Assembly: GCF_003337215.1 (NCBI RefSeq)
Contig: NZ_QPIG01000002.1
Span: 310,001 to 374,000, forward strand
Source: Oceanihabitans sediminis
GTDB taxonomy: Bacteria; Bacteroidota; Bacteroidia; Flavobacteriales; Flavobacteriaceae
Length of the DNA: 64,000 bases
Direction of reading: 5' to 3'
Part shown: positions 16,752-25,053 of the stretch, piece by piece
How positions within the stretch are numbered: the stretch's first letter is position 1
Layout: every line of letters begins with the position of its first letter
Made by a program: the position numbers and the translations under genes
The notes under the pieces: model-generated
What the model was told of the DNA's origin: nothing
Databases searched by the model: none
What the model saw: the letters and a program-made list of their open reading frames with translations, nothing else

Positions 16752-17771
16752 CTAATAATTATTGAATACTTTTAAAACTTTAGTGTGCATTTTTGAAGTA
16801 TAATCAATATGAGTTACAATTCTTAACTTATTTTCCCCCATACCAATTAATTTAATTCCGTTTTCATTTAGCTTCTTTAAGAATTCTTCTGAATTTACTG
16901 TATCTACTAATTCAAATATGATAATATTTGTTTCTACAGGTTCTACTTTTTTGATGTAAGAAACTTTACTTAATACATATGCAATCTCTTTTGCTTTATT
17001 ATGATCTACCTCTAACCTATTAATATGATGCTCTAATGCATATAATCCTGCAGCAGCTAAATACCCTACCTGACGCATGCCACCACCTAATATTTTTCTA
17101 ACTCGTAATGCTCCTTGCATTAATTCTTCATCTCCAACCAAAACCGAACCAATCGGACAACCTAATCCTTTGCTTAAACAAACAGAAATAGTATCAAACT
17201 CTTTTCCGTATTGTGCGGCGGTTTCCTTTTTAGCTATAAGAGCATTCCATAGTCTTGCTCCGTCTAAATGAAATCCTAGTTGATGGTCGTTACATACTTT
17301 TCTGATTTTCTGGATTTCTTCAAAATCCCAACAAGCTCCTCCTCCTTTATTCGTAGTATTTTCAATTTCAACTAAACTCGTTAAGGGACTATGATAAAAG
17401 TCTGGTGGATTGATATTTTGAAGTACATCTTCTGCAGTAAACATACCTCTATCTCCATCTATTAATTTACAGGAAACGCCACTATTAAAACTAGCTCCTC
17501 CCCCTTCAAAATTATATATATGCGCATATTTATCGCAAATAACCTGCTCCCCAGGTTTGGTGTGTAAGTTAATTGCAGCCTGGTTAGCCATGGTTCCAGT
17601 AGGGAAAAATAAGGCTTTTGGTTTCCCAAACATTTCGGCAATAGTTTCTTCCAACTTATTTACCGTTATATCTTCTTTATAAACATCGTCACCAACCGAA
17701 GCTTCTAGCATTGCTTGAAGCATTTCTTTAGACGGTTTTGTTACGGTGTCGCTTCTTAAATCTATTATCAT
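16752..17771 (-). CDS. Low-specificity L-threonine aldolase
   Basis: A 339-residue fold-type I PLP enzyme that splits threonine or allo-threonine into glycine and acetaldehyde. Family marks are the N-terminal IDLRSDTVTKP, the FPTGTMANQ cofactor loop, FHLDGARLWNA and the Schiff-base lysine in SVCLSKGLGCPIGS (near residue 200). Length is typical of the GntG/LtaA class. It is a single gene between the OmpA-like gene and the divergent prfB. I see no clear promoter consensus upstream. Confidence 0.93.
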   Translation of the reverse strand: MIIDLRSDTVTKPSKEMLQAMLEASVGDDVYKEDITVNKLEETIAEMFGKPKALFFPTGTMANQAAINLHTKPGEQVICDKYAHIYNFEGGGASFNSGVSCKLIDGDRGMFTAEDVLQNINPPDFYHSPLTSLVEIENTTNKGGGACWDFEEIQKIRKVCNDHQLGFHLDGARLWNALIAKKETAAQYGKEFDTISVCLSKGLGCPIGSVLVGDEELMQGALRVRKILGGGMRQVGYLAAAGLYALEHHINRLEVDHNKAKEIAYVLSKVSYIKKVEPVETNIIIFELVDTVNSEEFLKKLNENGIKLIGMGENKLRIVTHIDYTSKMHTKVLKVFNNY

Positions 17772-17837
17772 GCGTGCTATTTTGTGCTAAATCTATAAAA
17801 TATCTTAAAATATGCTTTAAACAATCCCTTTTAATTA

Positions 17838-17845
17838 TATTTTTG
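17838..17845 (+). promoter_or_regulatory. -7 element TATTTTTG for prfB
   Basis: An exact TANNTTTG match 16 bases before the prfB ATG, implying a very short leader. Confidence 0.5.
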
Positions 17846-17861
17846 TTTAAAATTGAAAACT

Positions 17862-18972
17862 ATGATTACTACAGATCAAATAAAAGATCTTAATACACGC
17901 CTTGACTCTTTAAGGCAATATCTTTGACTTAGATGTTAAGTTAATAGAAATTCAAAACGAAGAAGAACAAACATTTGACCCTAATTTTTGGAACGACTCT
18001 AAAGCTGCTGAAATTATTATGCAATCTATTAGAGAGAAAAAGAAATGGGTAACAGATTACAATACCGCAAAAACACTTGTTGAAGATTTAGAGGTTACTT
18101 ATGAATTCTATAAAGAAGAGGAAGCAAGCCTTAAAGATGTAGAACAAGTTTTTGAGAAAGCAACAAATAGTATTGAAGATTTAGAATTCAAAAACATGCT
18201 TTCTGATGAAGGAGACAACCTAAGTGCTGTACTACAAATTACTGCAGGTGCTGGTGGTACTGAAAGCTGTGACTGGGCTAGCATGCTTATGCGTATGTAC
18301 CTTATGTACGCAGAAAAAAACGGATTAAAAGTGAAAGAACTAAACTACCAAGAGGGAGATGTTGCTGGAATTAAAACAGTTACCCTTGAAATTGAAGGAG
18401 ATTTTGCTTTTGGTTGGCTAAAAGGTGAAAACGGTGTACACAGATTGGTGCGAATTTCTCCTTTTGATAGTAATGCAAAACGTCATACAAGTTTTGCTTC
18501 GGTTTATGTATATCCATTAGTAGATGATACTATAGAAATCGATATCAACCCTTCTGATATTGAAATCACTACAGCACGTTCAAGTGGTGCCGGAGGGCAA
18601 AACGTAAATAAAGTAGAAACCAAAGTACAGTTACTGCATAAACCTTCAGGAATTCAAATTCAATGTTCAGAAACCCGTTCGCAACATGATAATAGAACGA
18701 GAGCTATGCAAATGTTACGATCGCAATTATATGAAATTGAGCTTCAAAAGCAAATGGCACAACGTGAAGATATTGAAGCAAGTAAAATGAAAATTGAATG
18801 GGGAAGCCAAATTAGAAATTATGTAATGCACCCATACAAATTAGTTAAAGATGTACGTTCTGGACATGAAACCGGAAATGTAGATGCTGTAATGGATGGT
18901 GACATTGGAAGCTTCCTAAAAGCCTATCTTATGATGATGGGACAACAAACAACAGAAACAAATAATTTATAA
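17862..18972 (+). CDS. prfB: Peptide chain release factor 2 with programmed +1 frameshift
   Basis: RF2 recognises UGA and UAA stop codons. Translation starts at the ATG at 17862. After 21 codons it meets an in-frame TGA (17925-17927) in the context TAT CTT TGA C, the conserved slip site, with AGG ten bases upstream at 17913 as the internal Shine-Dalgarno-like stimulator. A +1 slip on CTT joins the second frame from 17926 (GAC) and gives 369 residues, normal for RF2. The RF2 tripeptide SPF (in RISPFDSN) and the catalytic GGQ ([11 protein letters not shown]) are present. The layout lets RF2 control its own level: when RF2 is scarce the stop is read slowly and frameshifting rises. The gene is not a pseudogene. 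Confidence 0.97.
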
Positions 18973-18986
18973 AACAAGTAATTATT

Positions 18987-19331
18987 ATGATACATATATA
19001 CCACAATAACAGATGTAGTAAATCTCGAAGTGCATTAGAGGTGTTAAAAAATTCTGGTGAAGAGTTTGAAGTAATTAATTACCTTGAAACAAATCCAGAC
19101 AAAGAAGAGCTTGAAAAATTAATAAAGCTTTTAAACATAAAACCAATAGAGTTAGTTAGAAAAAACGAAGCTATTTGGAAAGAAAACTATAAAGGAAAAA
19201 CCTTAACAGACCTAGAGGTTATTGAGGCAATGGCGCAACACCCAAAACTTATAGAAAGGCCAATTGTAGTAAAAGACAATAAAGCTGTAATTGGTAGACC
19301 TACAGAACTAGTTATAGATTTATTAAAGTAA
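18987..19331 (+). CDS. ArsC/Spx family glutaredoxin-dependent arsenate reductase-like protein
   Basis: A 114-residue thioredoxin-fold protein of the ArsC family. The catalytic cysteine is at residue 10 in YHNNRCSKSRSA, and the RPIVV segment near the end carries the conserved arginine. Enzymes of this class reduce arsenate with glutathione and glutaredoxin, though many short members in Bacteroidota have no proven arsenate role. It begins 14 bases after prfB, so it is probably cotranscribed. No other ars gene (arsB, acr3, arsR) is nearby, so resistance is doubtful. Confidence 0.85.
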   Translation: MIHIYHNNRCSKSRSALEVLKNSGEEFEVINYLETNPDKEELEKLIKLLNIKPIELVRKNEAIWKENYKGKTLTDLEVIEAMAQHPKLIERPIVVKDNKAVIGRPTELVIDLLK

Positions 19332-19370
19332 AACATTCAATTACCCCAAATCCCCTACACCTACTTAATT

Positions 19371-19733
19371 ATGATTTTAATATATCACGATCCTAATTCG
19401 ATCGAGTCCATTGAGTGTCTCAATATTTTAAAAAAGAACAAAAAGAAACATAAAATTGTAAAGTATCTTGAAAATCCACCTACAGAAAACAAACTAAAAA
19501 AAATTGTTAACAAATTAGATATAAGACCTTATAATTTGATTAAAACAGAAGATTCTCTGTGGAAGGAACATTATCAAGAATTTGTAAAAAATGAAGGAGA
19601 TTTTGAAGATATAGAATACATTAAAGTTCTTACAGAATTTCCACAACTCATTAGAACACCAATAGTTGTAGAAGGAAAAAAAGCAGTTTTATGTGACCCT
19701 CCTGAAAAGGTTTTTTCTTTTATAAACGAATAA
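19371..19733 (+). CDS. ArsC-like paralogue without the catalytic cysteine
   Basis: A 120-residue protein that aligns end to end with its upstream neighbour (YLE-PP, KL-I-P-L-, LWKE-Y, F-P-LI-TPIVV). The position of the catalytic cysteine holds serine (S10 in YHDPNSIES), and the flanking Asn-Arg and Lys-Ser-Arg residues are lost, so reductase activity is unlikely. It probably arose by tandem duplication and drifted to a binding or regulatory role, as in Spx-type proteins; this is inferred. It is Lys-rich. A terminator follows at 19738-19773. Confidence 0.75.
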   Translation: MILIYHDPNSIESIECLNILKKNKKKHKIVKYLENPPTENKLKKIVNKLDIRPYNLIKTEDSLWKEHYQEFVKNEGDFEDIEYIKVLTEFPQLIRTPIVVEGKKAVLCDPPEKVFSFINE

Positions 19734-19737
19734 TCCT

Positions 19738-19773
19738 AAAGCTTCAAATACCAATAAATTTGAGGCTTTTTTT
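19738..19773 (+). terminator. Terminator after the ArsC-like pair
   Basis: A 12-base stem (AAAGCTTCAAAT with its complement, one G-U pair) is followed by seven T residues. Confidence 0.8.
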
Positions 19774-19813
19774 ATTTAACAAAGATTTAACCATAAGCCT
19801 TTAAACCAATCTA

Positions 19814-19821
19814 TATTTTTG
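19814..19821 (+). promoter_or_regulatory. -7 element TATTTTTG for the TonB-dependent receptor
   Basis: An exact TANNTTTG match 23 bases before the receptor ATG. Confidence 0.55.
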
Positions 19822-19844
19822 CGGTCTTAAGCTAAAAACTAATT

Positions 19845-22256
19845 ATGACTAGAAATTTATTTGTATTTATTTGCATTGCATTTTTTACCTTAAGTTCCTT
19901 TGCACAAAAGGAAATAAAGGTAACAGGATTCATTATTGAACAAGACACCCAACAACCATTAGAATATGCAACTGTTGCGTTTTTCAGTAAAGCTGAAAAC
20001 AGAATGATTACAGGTGGAATTACAGACCAAAAAGGTCATTTCAACATTCCGGTACCTGTTGGATTATATGATATTTCAGTAGAATTTATTGGCTTTGGAA
20101 CTAAAACAATTCCTAATCAAAACTTAACCAAAAACACAAACCTAAAAACCATCTATTTATCTGAAGATGCAGAGTCTCTTGGAGAAATTGAGATTATTGC
20201 AGAACGTACTACAGTTGAAATTAAATTAGATAAAAAAATATATAGCGTAGGAAAAGACCTAACCGTTCGTGGTGGAACAGTAAGTGATGTTCTTGACAAC
20301 GTACCTTCTGTTGCTGTAGATGTAGAAGGGAACGTTTCCTTACGTGGACAAGACAACGTTCGTATTTTAATTAACGGAAAACCTTCTGGTTTAGTTGGTT
20401 TAAATTCAACAGATGCATTACGCCAATTACCAGCAGAATCTATTGAAAAAGTAGAAGTTATTACTTCTCCTTCTGCAAGATATGATTCAGAAGGAACAGC
20501 AGGTATTTTAAATATTATTTTAAAAAGAAGTAAAATACAAGGGTTCAACGGTGCAATTACTACAAATGCAGGATATGATCCTTCTGCAGGTATTTCTGGA
20601 AATATCAACTACAGAACAGGAGATGTAAATATCTTCAATACTACAGGATATAGCTACAGAGAAGTTCCTGGAAGTTCTTATACAAACACTACTTATAAAG
20701 CTACAGGTAATACAACCGAAGAAACTAGAGAGTTTGAAAGAGTTCGTAAAGGATTCAACACAAACCTAGGTGTTGAATGGTATATTAATGATTCTGCTTC
20801 CTTAACTACTTCTGTTTTTTATAGAGATAGCAATAACGAAAGCAATACTACTAACGAATTTTTACAATTTGACAATAACTACAATTTAATTGGAGATAAT
20901 ATTCGTTTCGACCCAGAAGTTGAAGATGATAAAACTATTCAATATGCAGCTAACTTCACAAAGAATTTCGAAACAAGTGGTCACAAACTTTCTTTCGACT
21001 TTCAATATGAAGACAGTACAGAAGATCAAAACTCTTTAGTTACTGTAGATGGTTTAACAAGTGAAATGGTTGAAAAATTAGAAGACCAAAGCAGAATTTT
21101 ATTACAAGGGGATTATGTATTACCACTTGGTGAAAATGCACAATTTGAATTAGGTTACCGCGGAAACTTCAACAACCAATCAACAGACTATAAAGTTGAA
21201 ATATTAGATGAAGACACAAACGATTTTGTTATTGATAACAAATTATCAAACCTATTAAACTATAAAGAATATATCAACGCTGTTTATTCTCAATACGGAA
21301 GCAAACACGGTAAATTCTCTTACCTTTTAGGTTTACGTTTAGAAAATACGCAAGTTACTATAGACCAACCTACAAGTGGTGATTTTAAAAAGAAAAACTA
21401 CACTGGTTTATTCCCAACAGTTAACTTAAACTACGAATTAACAGAAGACGAAAGTGTAACCTTAGGATACAGCAGACGTTTACGTAGAGCTCGTTCTTGG
21501 TTTATCAACCCATTCCCTTCTCGTTCTAGTGTTACTAGTATCTTCCAAGGAAACCCTGATTTAGATCCAAGTTATTCTGGGACTTTCGATTTAGGATATA
21601 TTAACCGTTTTGGTAAATTTATGTTCAACTCTTCGGCTTACTACCAACACGCTACAGATGTATTTAACTTTGTAAGCTTTGATACAGGTGAAACTGTTGT
21701 TGTTAATGGTGAAGATGTACCAGTTATTCAACGTACACCTATTAACCTTTCAAGCGAAGACAGATATGGTTTTGAATTTACTTTAAGCTATAGAGCTTCT
21801 CGTAAATTTAATACAAGTGCAAACTTTAACGTATTTAAATCTAAATCTGAAGGTGTAGACCCTAATGGTGTAGACTTAGGAAGCGAAAACACAAGCTGGT
21901 TTGCTAGATTAAATACAAAATATACTTTACCTGCTGATATTGAATGGCAAACGAGTATGTTTTACCGTGGACCTAGTGAAGATGCTCAAAACAAACGTGA
22001 TGGAGTCTTCTCTACAAACTTAGCATTTAGTAAAGACCTATTAAATGATAGAGCTTCTATCGCATTTAATGTAAGTGACTTATTTAACTCTAGAAAACGT
22101 ATTATGGACACCAATACTGATACTTTTATTAGTTCAAGTGAATTCCAATGGAGAAAGCGTAGCTTTAATCTATCATTTACATATAGATTCAACCAACAGA
22201 AAAAGAGAGAGCGTACAAGAGGAAATGGAGGAGACGAAATGGAATTTGAAGGATAA
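19845..22256 (+). CDS. TonB-dependent receptor (CarboxypepD_reg, plug and OMP beta-barrel type)
   Basis: An 803-residue outer-membrane receptor. After a signal peptide (residues 1-21, ending SSFAQ) comes a carboxypeptidase-regulatory-like beta-sandwich (about 25-110, with QQPLEYATV). A plug domain follows (about 125-230, with SVAVDVEGNVSLRGQDNVRILING), then a long beta-barrel ending in a hydrophobic/aromatic strand and a basic tail. Such receptors use TonB energy to import siderophores, glycans or other ligands, but no SusD gene is adjacent, so glycan uptake is not indicated. It is monocistronic, between its own promoter element and a strong terminator. The ligand is unknown. Confidence 0.9.
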   Translation: MTRNLFVFICIAFFTLSSFAQKEIKVTGFIIEQDTQQPLEYATVAFFSKAENRMITGGITDQKGHFNIPVPVGLYDISVEFIGFGTKTIPNQNLTKNTNLKTIYLSEDAESLGEIEIIAERTTVEIKLDKKIYSVGKDLTVRGGTVSDVLDNVPSVAVDVEGNVSLRGQDNVRILINGKPSGLVGLNSTDALRQLPAESIEKVEVITSPSARYDSEGTAGILNIILKRSKIQGFNGAITTNAGYDPSAGISGNINYRTGDVNIFNTTGYSYREVPGSSYTNTTYKATGNTTEETREFERVRKGFNTNLGVEWYINDSASLTTSVFYRDSNNESNTTNEFLQFDNNYNLIGDNIRFDPEVEDDKTIQYAANFTKNFETSGHKLSFDFQYEDSTEDQNSLVTVDGLTSEMVEKLEDQSRILLQGDYVLPLGENAQFELGYRGNFNNQSTDYKVEILDEDTNDFVIDNKLSNLLNYKEYINAVYSQYGSKHGKFSYLLGLRLENTQVTIDQPTSGDFKKKNYTGLFPTVNLNYELTEDESVTLGYSRRLRRARSWFINPFPSRSSVTSIFQGNPDLDPSYSGTFDLGYINRFGKFMFNSSAYYQHATDVFNFVSFDTGETVVVNGEDVPVIQRTPINLSSEDRYGFEFTLSYRASRKFNTSANFNVFKSKSEGVDPNGVDLGSENTSWFARLNTKYTLPADIEWQTSMFYRGPSEDAQNKRDGVFSTNLAFSKDLLNDRASIAFNVSDLFNSRKRIMDTNTDTFISSSEFQWRKRSFNLSFTYRFNQQKKRERTRGNGGDEMEFEG

Positions 22257-22275
22257 AATCTCTTAATAATTTAAA

Positions 22276-22316
22276 TAAAAAAGCGAAGCAAGTTTGAAAC
22301 TTGCTTCGCTTTTTTA
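22276..22316 (+). terminator. Strong terminator after the TonB receptor
   Basis: A perfect stem of about 18 bases centred on GCGAAGCAAGTTT with its complement, flanked by A and T runs. It can act in both directions. Confidence 0.88.
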
Positions 22317-22367
22317 TTTGAGTAAATTTTAATTAATTGATTTTATAGAAAATTAATTGTAGGGTAC

Positions 22368-22402
22368 AAAAAAAAGGGAAACTCAATGAGTTTCCCTTTT
22401 TT
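22368..22402 (-). terminator. Terminator after the 57-residue membrane protein gene
   Basis: A stem of GGGAAACT and its complement with a five-base loop, extended by A-T pairs; the minus strand then runs into T residues. Confidence 0.75.
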
Positions 22403-22421
22403 AATATTTATAATATGAAGC

Positions 22422-22595
22422 TTAAGCGTCTTGCCCAGCTTTTTTCTCGTCTCTTTTCTCTTTTAAGAACTCCATTAAAGATCCACCAATCCAATAAGGT
22501 ATAACAAAAGTTAATAAAAATATCATTAACCAGAAACCTATAGTTAAAATGGTTAAGAATGCTAAAAATCCTAAATATTGATCAAATTCAAACAT
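22422..22595 (-). CDS. Small membrane protein, 57 residues
   Basis: A short ORF starting MFEFDQYLGF and ending KKAGQDA. One long or two close hydrophobic segments span about residues 8-38, containing a GFWLMIFLL core and the PYWIGGSL turn. A highly charged C-terminal tail (KEKRDEKK) should face the cytoplasm. The gene lies just upstream of a proper terminator on its own strand, which supports it as real. I recognise no family and assign no function. Confidence 0.65.
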   Translation of the reverse strand: MFEFDQYLGFLAFLTILTIGFWLMIFLLTFVIPYWIGGSLMEFLKEKRDEKKAGQDA

Positions 22596-22738
22596 AATTA
22601 ATTGGTATCTTTTTTTTAATAATATTACTTTTCGCCTTTAGCATCAAAGTATCTGAATGCAAATATAAATCAAAGAGTGTTTTTATGCAATTTAAAATGT
22701 ATAATTATTAACAGACTTATTAAGATTGTTTCTACTCT

Positions 22739-23242
22739 TTATAAATATGTAATTTTTATTACTTCAAACACTCGTTCTCCTGTAGCTAGTTTTAAAATAG
22801 CTTGCTCCCCTACTTTCTTATTTGTCAATAATCTAGCAATTGGTGATATAAAGGAAATTTTACCTTTTGCAATATCTGCTTCATCAACGCCAACTATTTG
22901 GTATTTCTGAAAATTCTTATCATTTCCAATTTTTAAAGTAACTGTTGCACCAAATCGTACTTCTTGTTGTGGTTGATTTTCTAGATCTACAACCTTAGCT
23001 GTAGTTATTCGGTTTTGTAATAATTGTAATTTAGCATTAATATGATTTACAACAATGCGCCTTTCCTTTTCGTTTATAGCATCTAAATTATCTCTTTCAT
23101 TTATAAGCGACTGTTTTTCCTCTAAAAGCTGATTCATTCCTACCGGAGTCACATAGTTTGTTACTCCTTCTGGCAAATCTGCTCTTGGTGGTACAATAGG
23201 AATTTCCTCTTGATCATCTTCTTTTACAAATCCCCTACTCAT
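22739..23242 (-). CDS. GreA/GreB family transcription elongation factor
   Basis: A 167-residue Gre factor. The N-terminal coiled coil (about residues 35-85, MNQLLEEKQSLINERDNLDAIN) should reach into the RNA polymerase secondary channel to trigger cleavage of backtracked RNA. The C-terminal FKBP-like domain (about 90-165) contains the family VGVDEADIAKGKISFISPIA region. A 30-residue acidic and proline-rich N-terminal extension, seen in GreB-like members of Bacteroidota, precedes the coiled coil. It lies downstream of the histidine kinase, with a gap of 54 bases. Confidence 0.88.
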   Translation of the reverse strand: MSRGFVKEDDQEEIPIVPPRADLPEGVTNYVTPVGMNQLLEEKQSLINERDNLDAINEKERRIVVNHINAKLQLLQNRITTAKVVDLENQPQQEVRFGATVTLKIGNDKNFQKYQIVGVDEADIAKGKISFISPIARLLTNKKVGEQAILKLATGERVFEVIKITYL

Positions 23243-23296
23243 TGTTTATAGCTTATAGTATTTCTGTTTTCTAATAAATTTACTAAAAATAATTCA

Positions 23297-24871
23297 TTAA
23301 GAAAAACTAGCCTCTAATGGTTTAAAATGTACTTTAAAAACATTCTTTCCCTTATTAGAATAAGTCATTTCACCGTGAAGTTGTTCTGCTAAAATTAAAA
23401 TAAGATGCACTCCTAATGATTCTGATTCTTCAAAATTAAAGTCATCTGGTAAACCAGAACCACTATCTGAATACTCTAATGTATAATGATCACTTTCTTT
23501 AAAAATGGATATTTCTAAGCTATTATCCTTATCCTTTTTAAATGCAAACTTATAGGAATTGGTTATCAACTCATTCAAAATAAGCCCTAAATTGGCGGTT
23601 GTATCTGCATCAAAAATTAACTCCTTATCTATATTAATTATCTTCTTAACATTAAAATTCCTAACACCAATAGTTTTTTCTACAAACTCTAAAAGTTGCT
23701 CACTATATTCTTTGGTTTTAATTTCTTTAAGTGATGCACTATTATAAAGCTGTTCGTGCACTAATGCCATAGAGTGAATTCGGGAAATACTCTCATCTAA
23801 TGCTGAATGGACTTCTTTACTTTCACTTTCTTCTTGCTGTAAGCTTAGAACCCCAGAAATCATCTGCATATTGTTTTTTATTCTGTGATGTATTTCTTTA
23901 ATAAGTGTTTCAATTTTCACTAAACTCTTCTCTAAATCTGCATTTGCACCACGTAATTTTATATTTAAATCTTTAATACCAAAATACTGATGAGAGATAA
24001 TTACTATTGCCAAAGAAATTAAGATGTACCATAAATAACCAAAAAACACTACCATATTGGATGTATCTGGCTTGTTTTTGAAGGCACTTCCTATTTTAAG
24101 ATCTAAACCAAAAACATTAATATTGGAATAAATAAATTCATCCTCCGGAATATTAAAGTTTTTATAATATTCTGCGTCTACATGTTTATTATAGATTGGT
24201 GTTTCATTATAAATAACTTCTCGAGTTAAGTCAAAGGAATCTTTTACGATAAACTTATGCACAAATTCACTTTCTTTATCCCCTTCATAAAAATAGTTTA
24301 ATAAGTACTTTACATTAAGTATTGATGTTAAATAGCCATTAGTAGTTTCTTGCTTGTTTTCTACTTTAAAACTAAAAGGAAAGCCAACCCAACCTTCTTT
24401 AACATTTATAGGCGTCATTAAATTAATAGAATCAGACTTCATCAACTCTTCAAATTCCTTTAATCCATGGGCACTCATTAATTCTCTTGCTGAGAGTCCT
24501 TTAATGTTAGCAGGATCAATAGATTTTTGAGTAATCACATACTTAAAGACATGATCTTTATCATTATAACTAACTACAATAGAATCATTAAATTTAATTT
24601 CATTAAGTAAGTCGTTTAAATAATTTTGAAGTTCTGACTCATTTGGAAAAGTAGGTGAGTTTTTAATATGACTTTTAATAGATGAAACTATTGCCGCATA
24701 AACATCAAAACCAGCTTTTGCACTTATAATAGCATCAGAATGTGTTTTGTGTAACTTATCCTTTAATTTATTTTCTTCTAATTCTTGATATGAAGAAATT
24801 AATTGATGTAGTAATGCACCTCCAAAACAAAGTAGTAAAATAACTACTATCAGGTATTTATTTAATTTCAT
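23297..24871 (-). CDS. Sensor histidine kinase, HisKA_2 type
   Basis: A 524-residue membrane sensor kinase. A transmembrane helix (about residues 7-27), a periplasmic domain of about 245 residues and a second helix (about 275-297) are followed by a short coiled coil. The HisKA_2 phosphoacceptor box EIHHRIKNNMQ comes next (histidines 328-329). The HATPase domain shows LILNELITNSYKFAF and SDSGSGLP. The periplasmic part resembles a CHASE-type sensor but I cannot name the ligand. No response regulator gene is adjacent, so it is an orphan here. A TACTTTTG promoter element lies 45 bases upstream. Confidence 0.9.
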   Translation of the reverse strand: MKLNKYLIVVILLLCFGGALLHQLISSYQELEENKLKDKLHKTHSDAIISAKAGFDVYAAIVSSIKSHIKNSPTFPNESELQNYLNDLLNEIKFNDSIVVSYNDKDHVFKYVITQKSIDPANIKGLSARELMSAHGLKEFEELMKSDSINLMTPINVKEGWVGFPFSFKVENKQETTNGYLTSILNVKYLLNYFYEGDKESEFVHKFIVKDSFDLTREVIYNETPIYNKHVDAEYYKNFNIPEDEFIYSNINVFGLDLKIGSAFKNKPDTSNMVVFFGYLWYILISLAIVIISHQYFGIKDLNIKLRGANADLEKSLVKIETLIKEIHHRIKNNMQMISGVLSLQQEESESKEVHSALDESISRIHSMALVHEQLYNSASLKEIKTKEYSEQLLEFVEKTIGVRNFNVKKIINIDKELIFDADTTANLGLILNELITNSYKFAFKKDKDNSLEISIFKESDHYTLEYSDSGSGLPDDFNFEESESLGVHLILILAEQLHGEMTYSNKGKNVFKVHFKPLEASFS

Positions 24872-24915
24872 TATAGAAAATTATTCTTAAAATTCGAGGC
24901 AAAAGAGGGAGATTA

Positions 24916-24923
24916 CAAAAGTA
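24916..24923 (-). promoter_or_regulatory. -7 element TACTTTTG for the histidine kinase
   Basis: An exact TANNTTTG match on the minus strand, 44 bases upstream of the kinase start. Confidence 0.5.
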
Positions 24924-25053
24924 ATTTATTTAATACTTTTTTTAGTCATTTATTTGTTAAAAATATAAAAATCAGAAATCTATTACCTCTGTTTAATGAC
25001 ATGGTTTTATATTAGCGGTCTTTAAAAAAAAAAAACAATTAATTAGCCCCTTT

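Noticed and set aside
17925-17927. An in-frame stop suggesting a broken prfB
   Set aside because: The TAT CTT TGA C context and the intact downstream frame show the programmed +1 frameshift of RF2.
18987-19331. Arsenic-resistance operon
   Set aside because: Only ArsC-like genes are present; there is no arsR, arsB or acr3, and the short ArsC family has many non-arsenic members.
20153-20608. A 151-residue minus-strand ORF within the TonB receptor
   Set aside because: It is antisense to the conserved plug domain and has no family resemblance.
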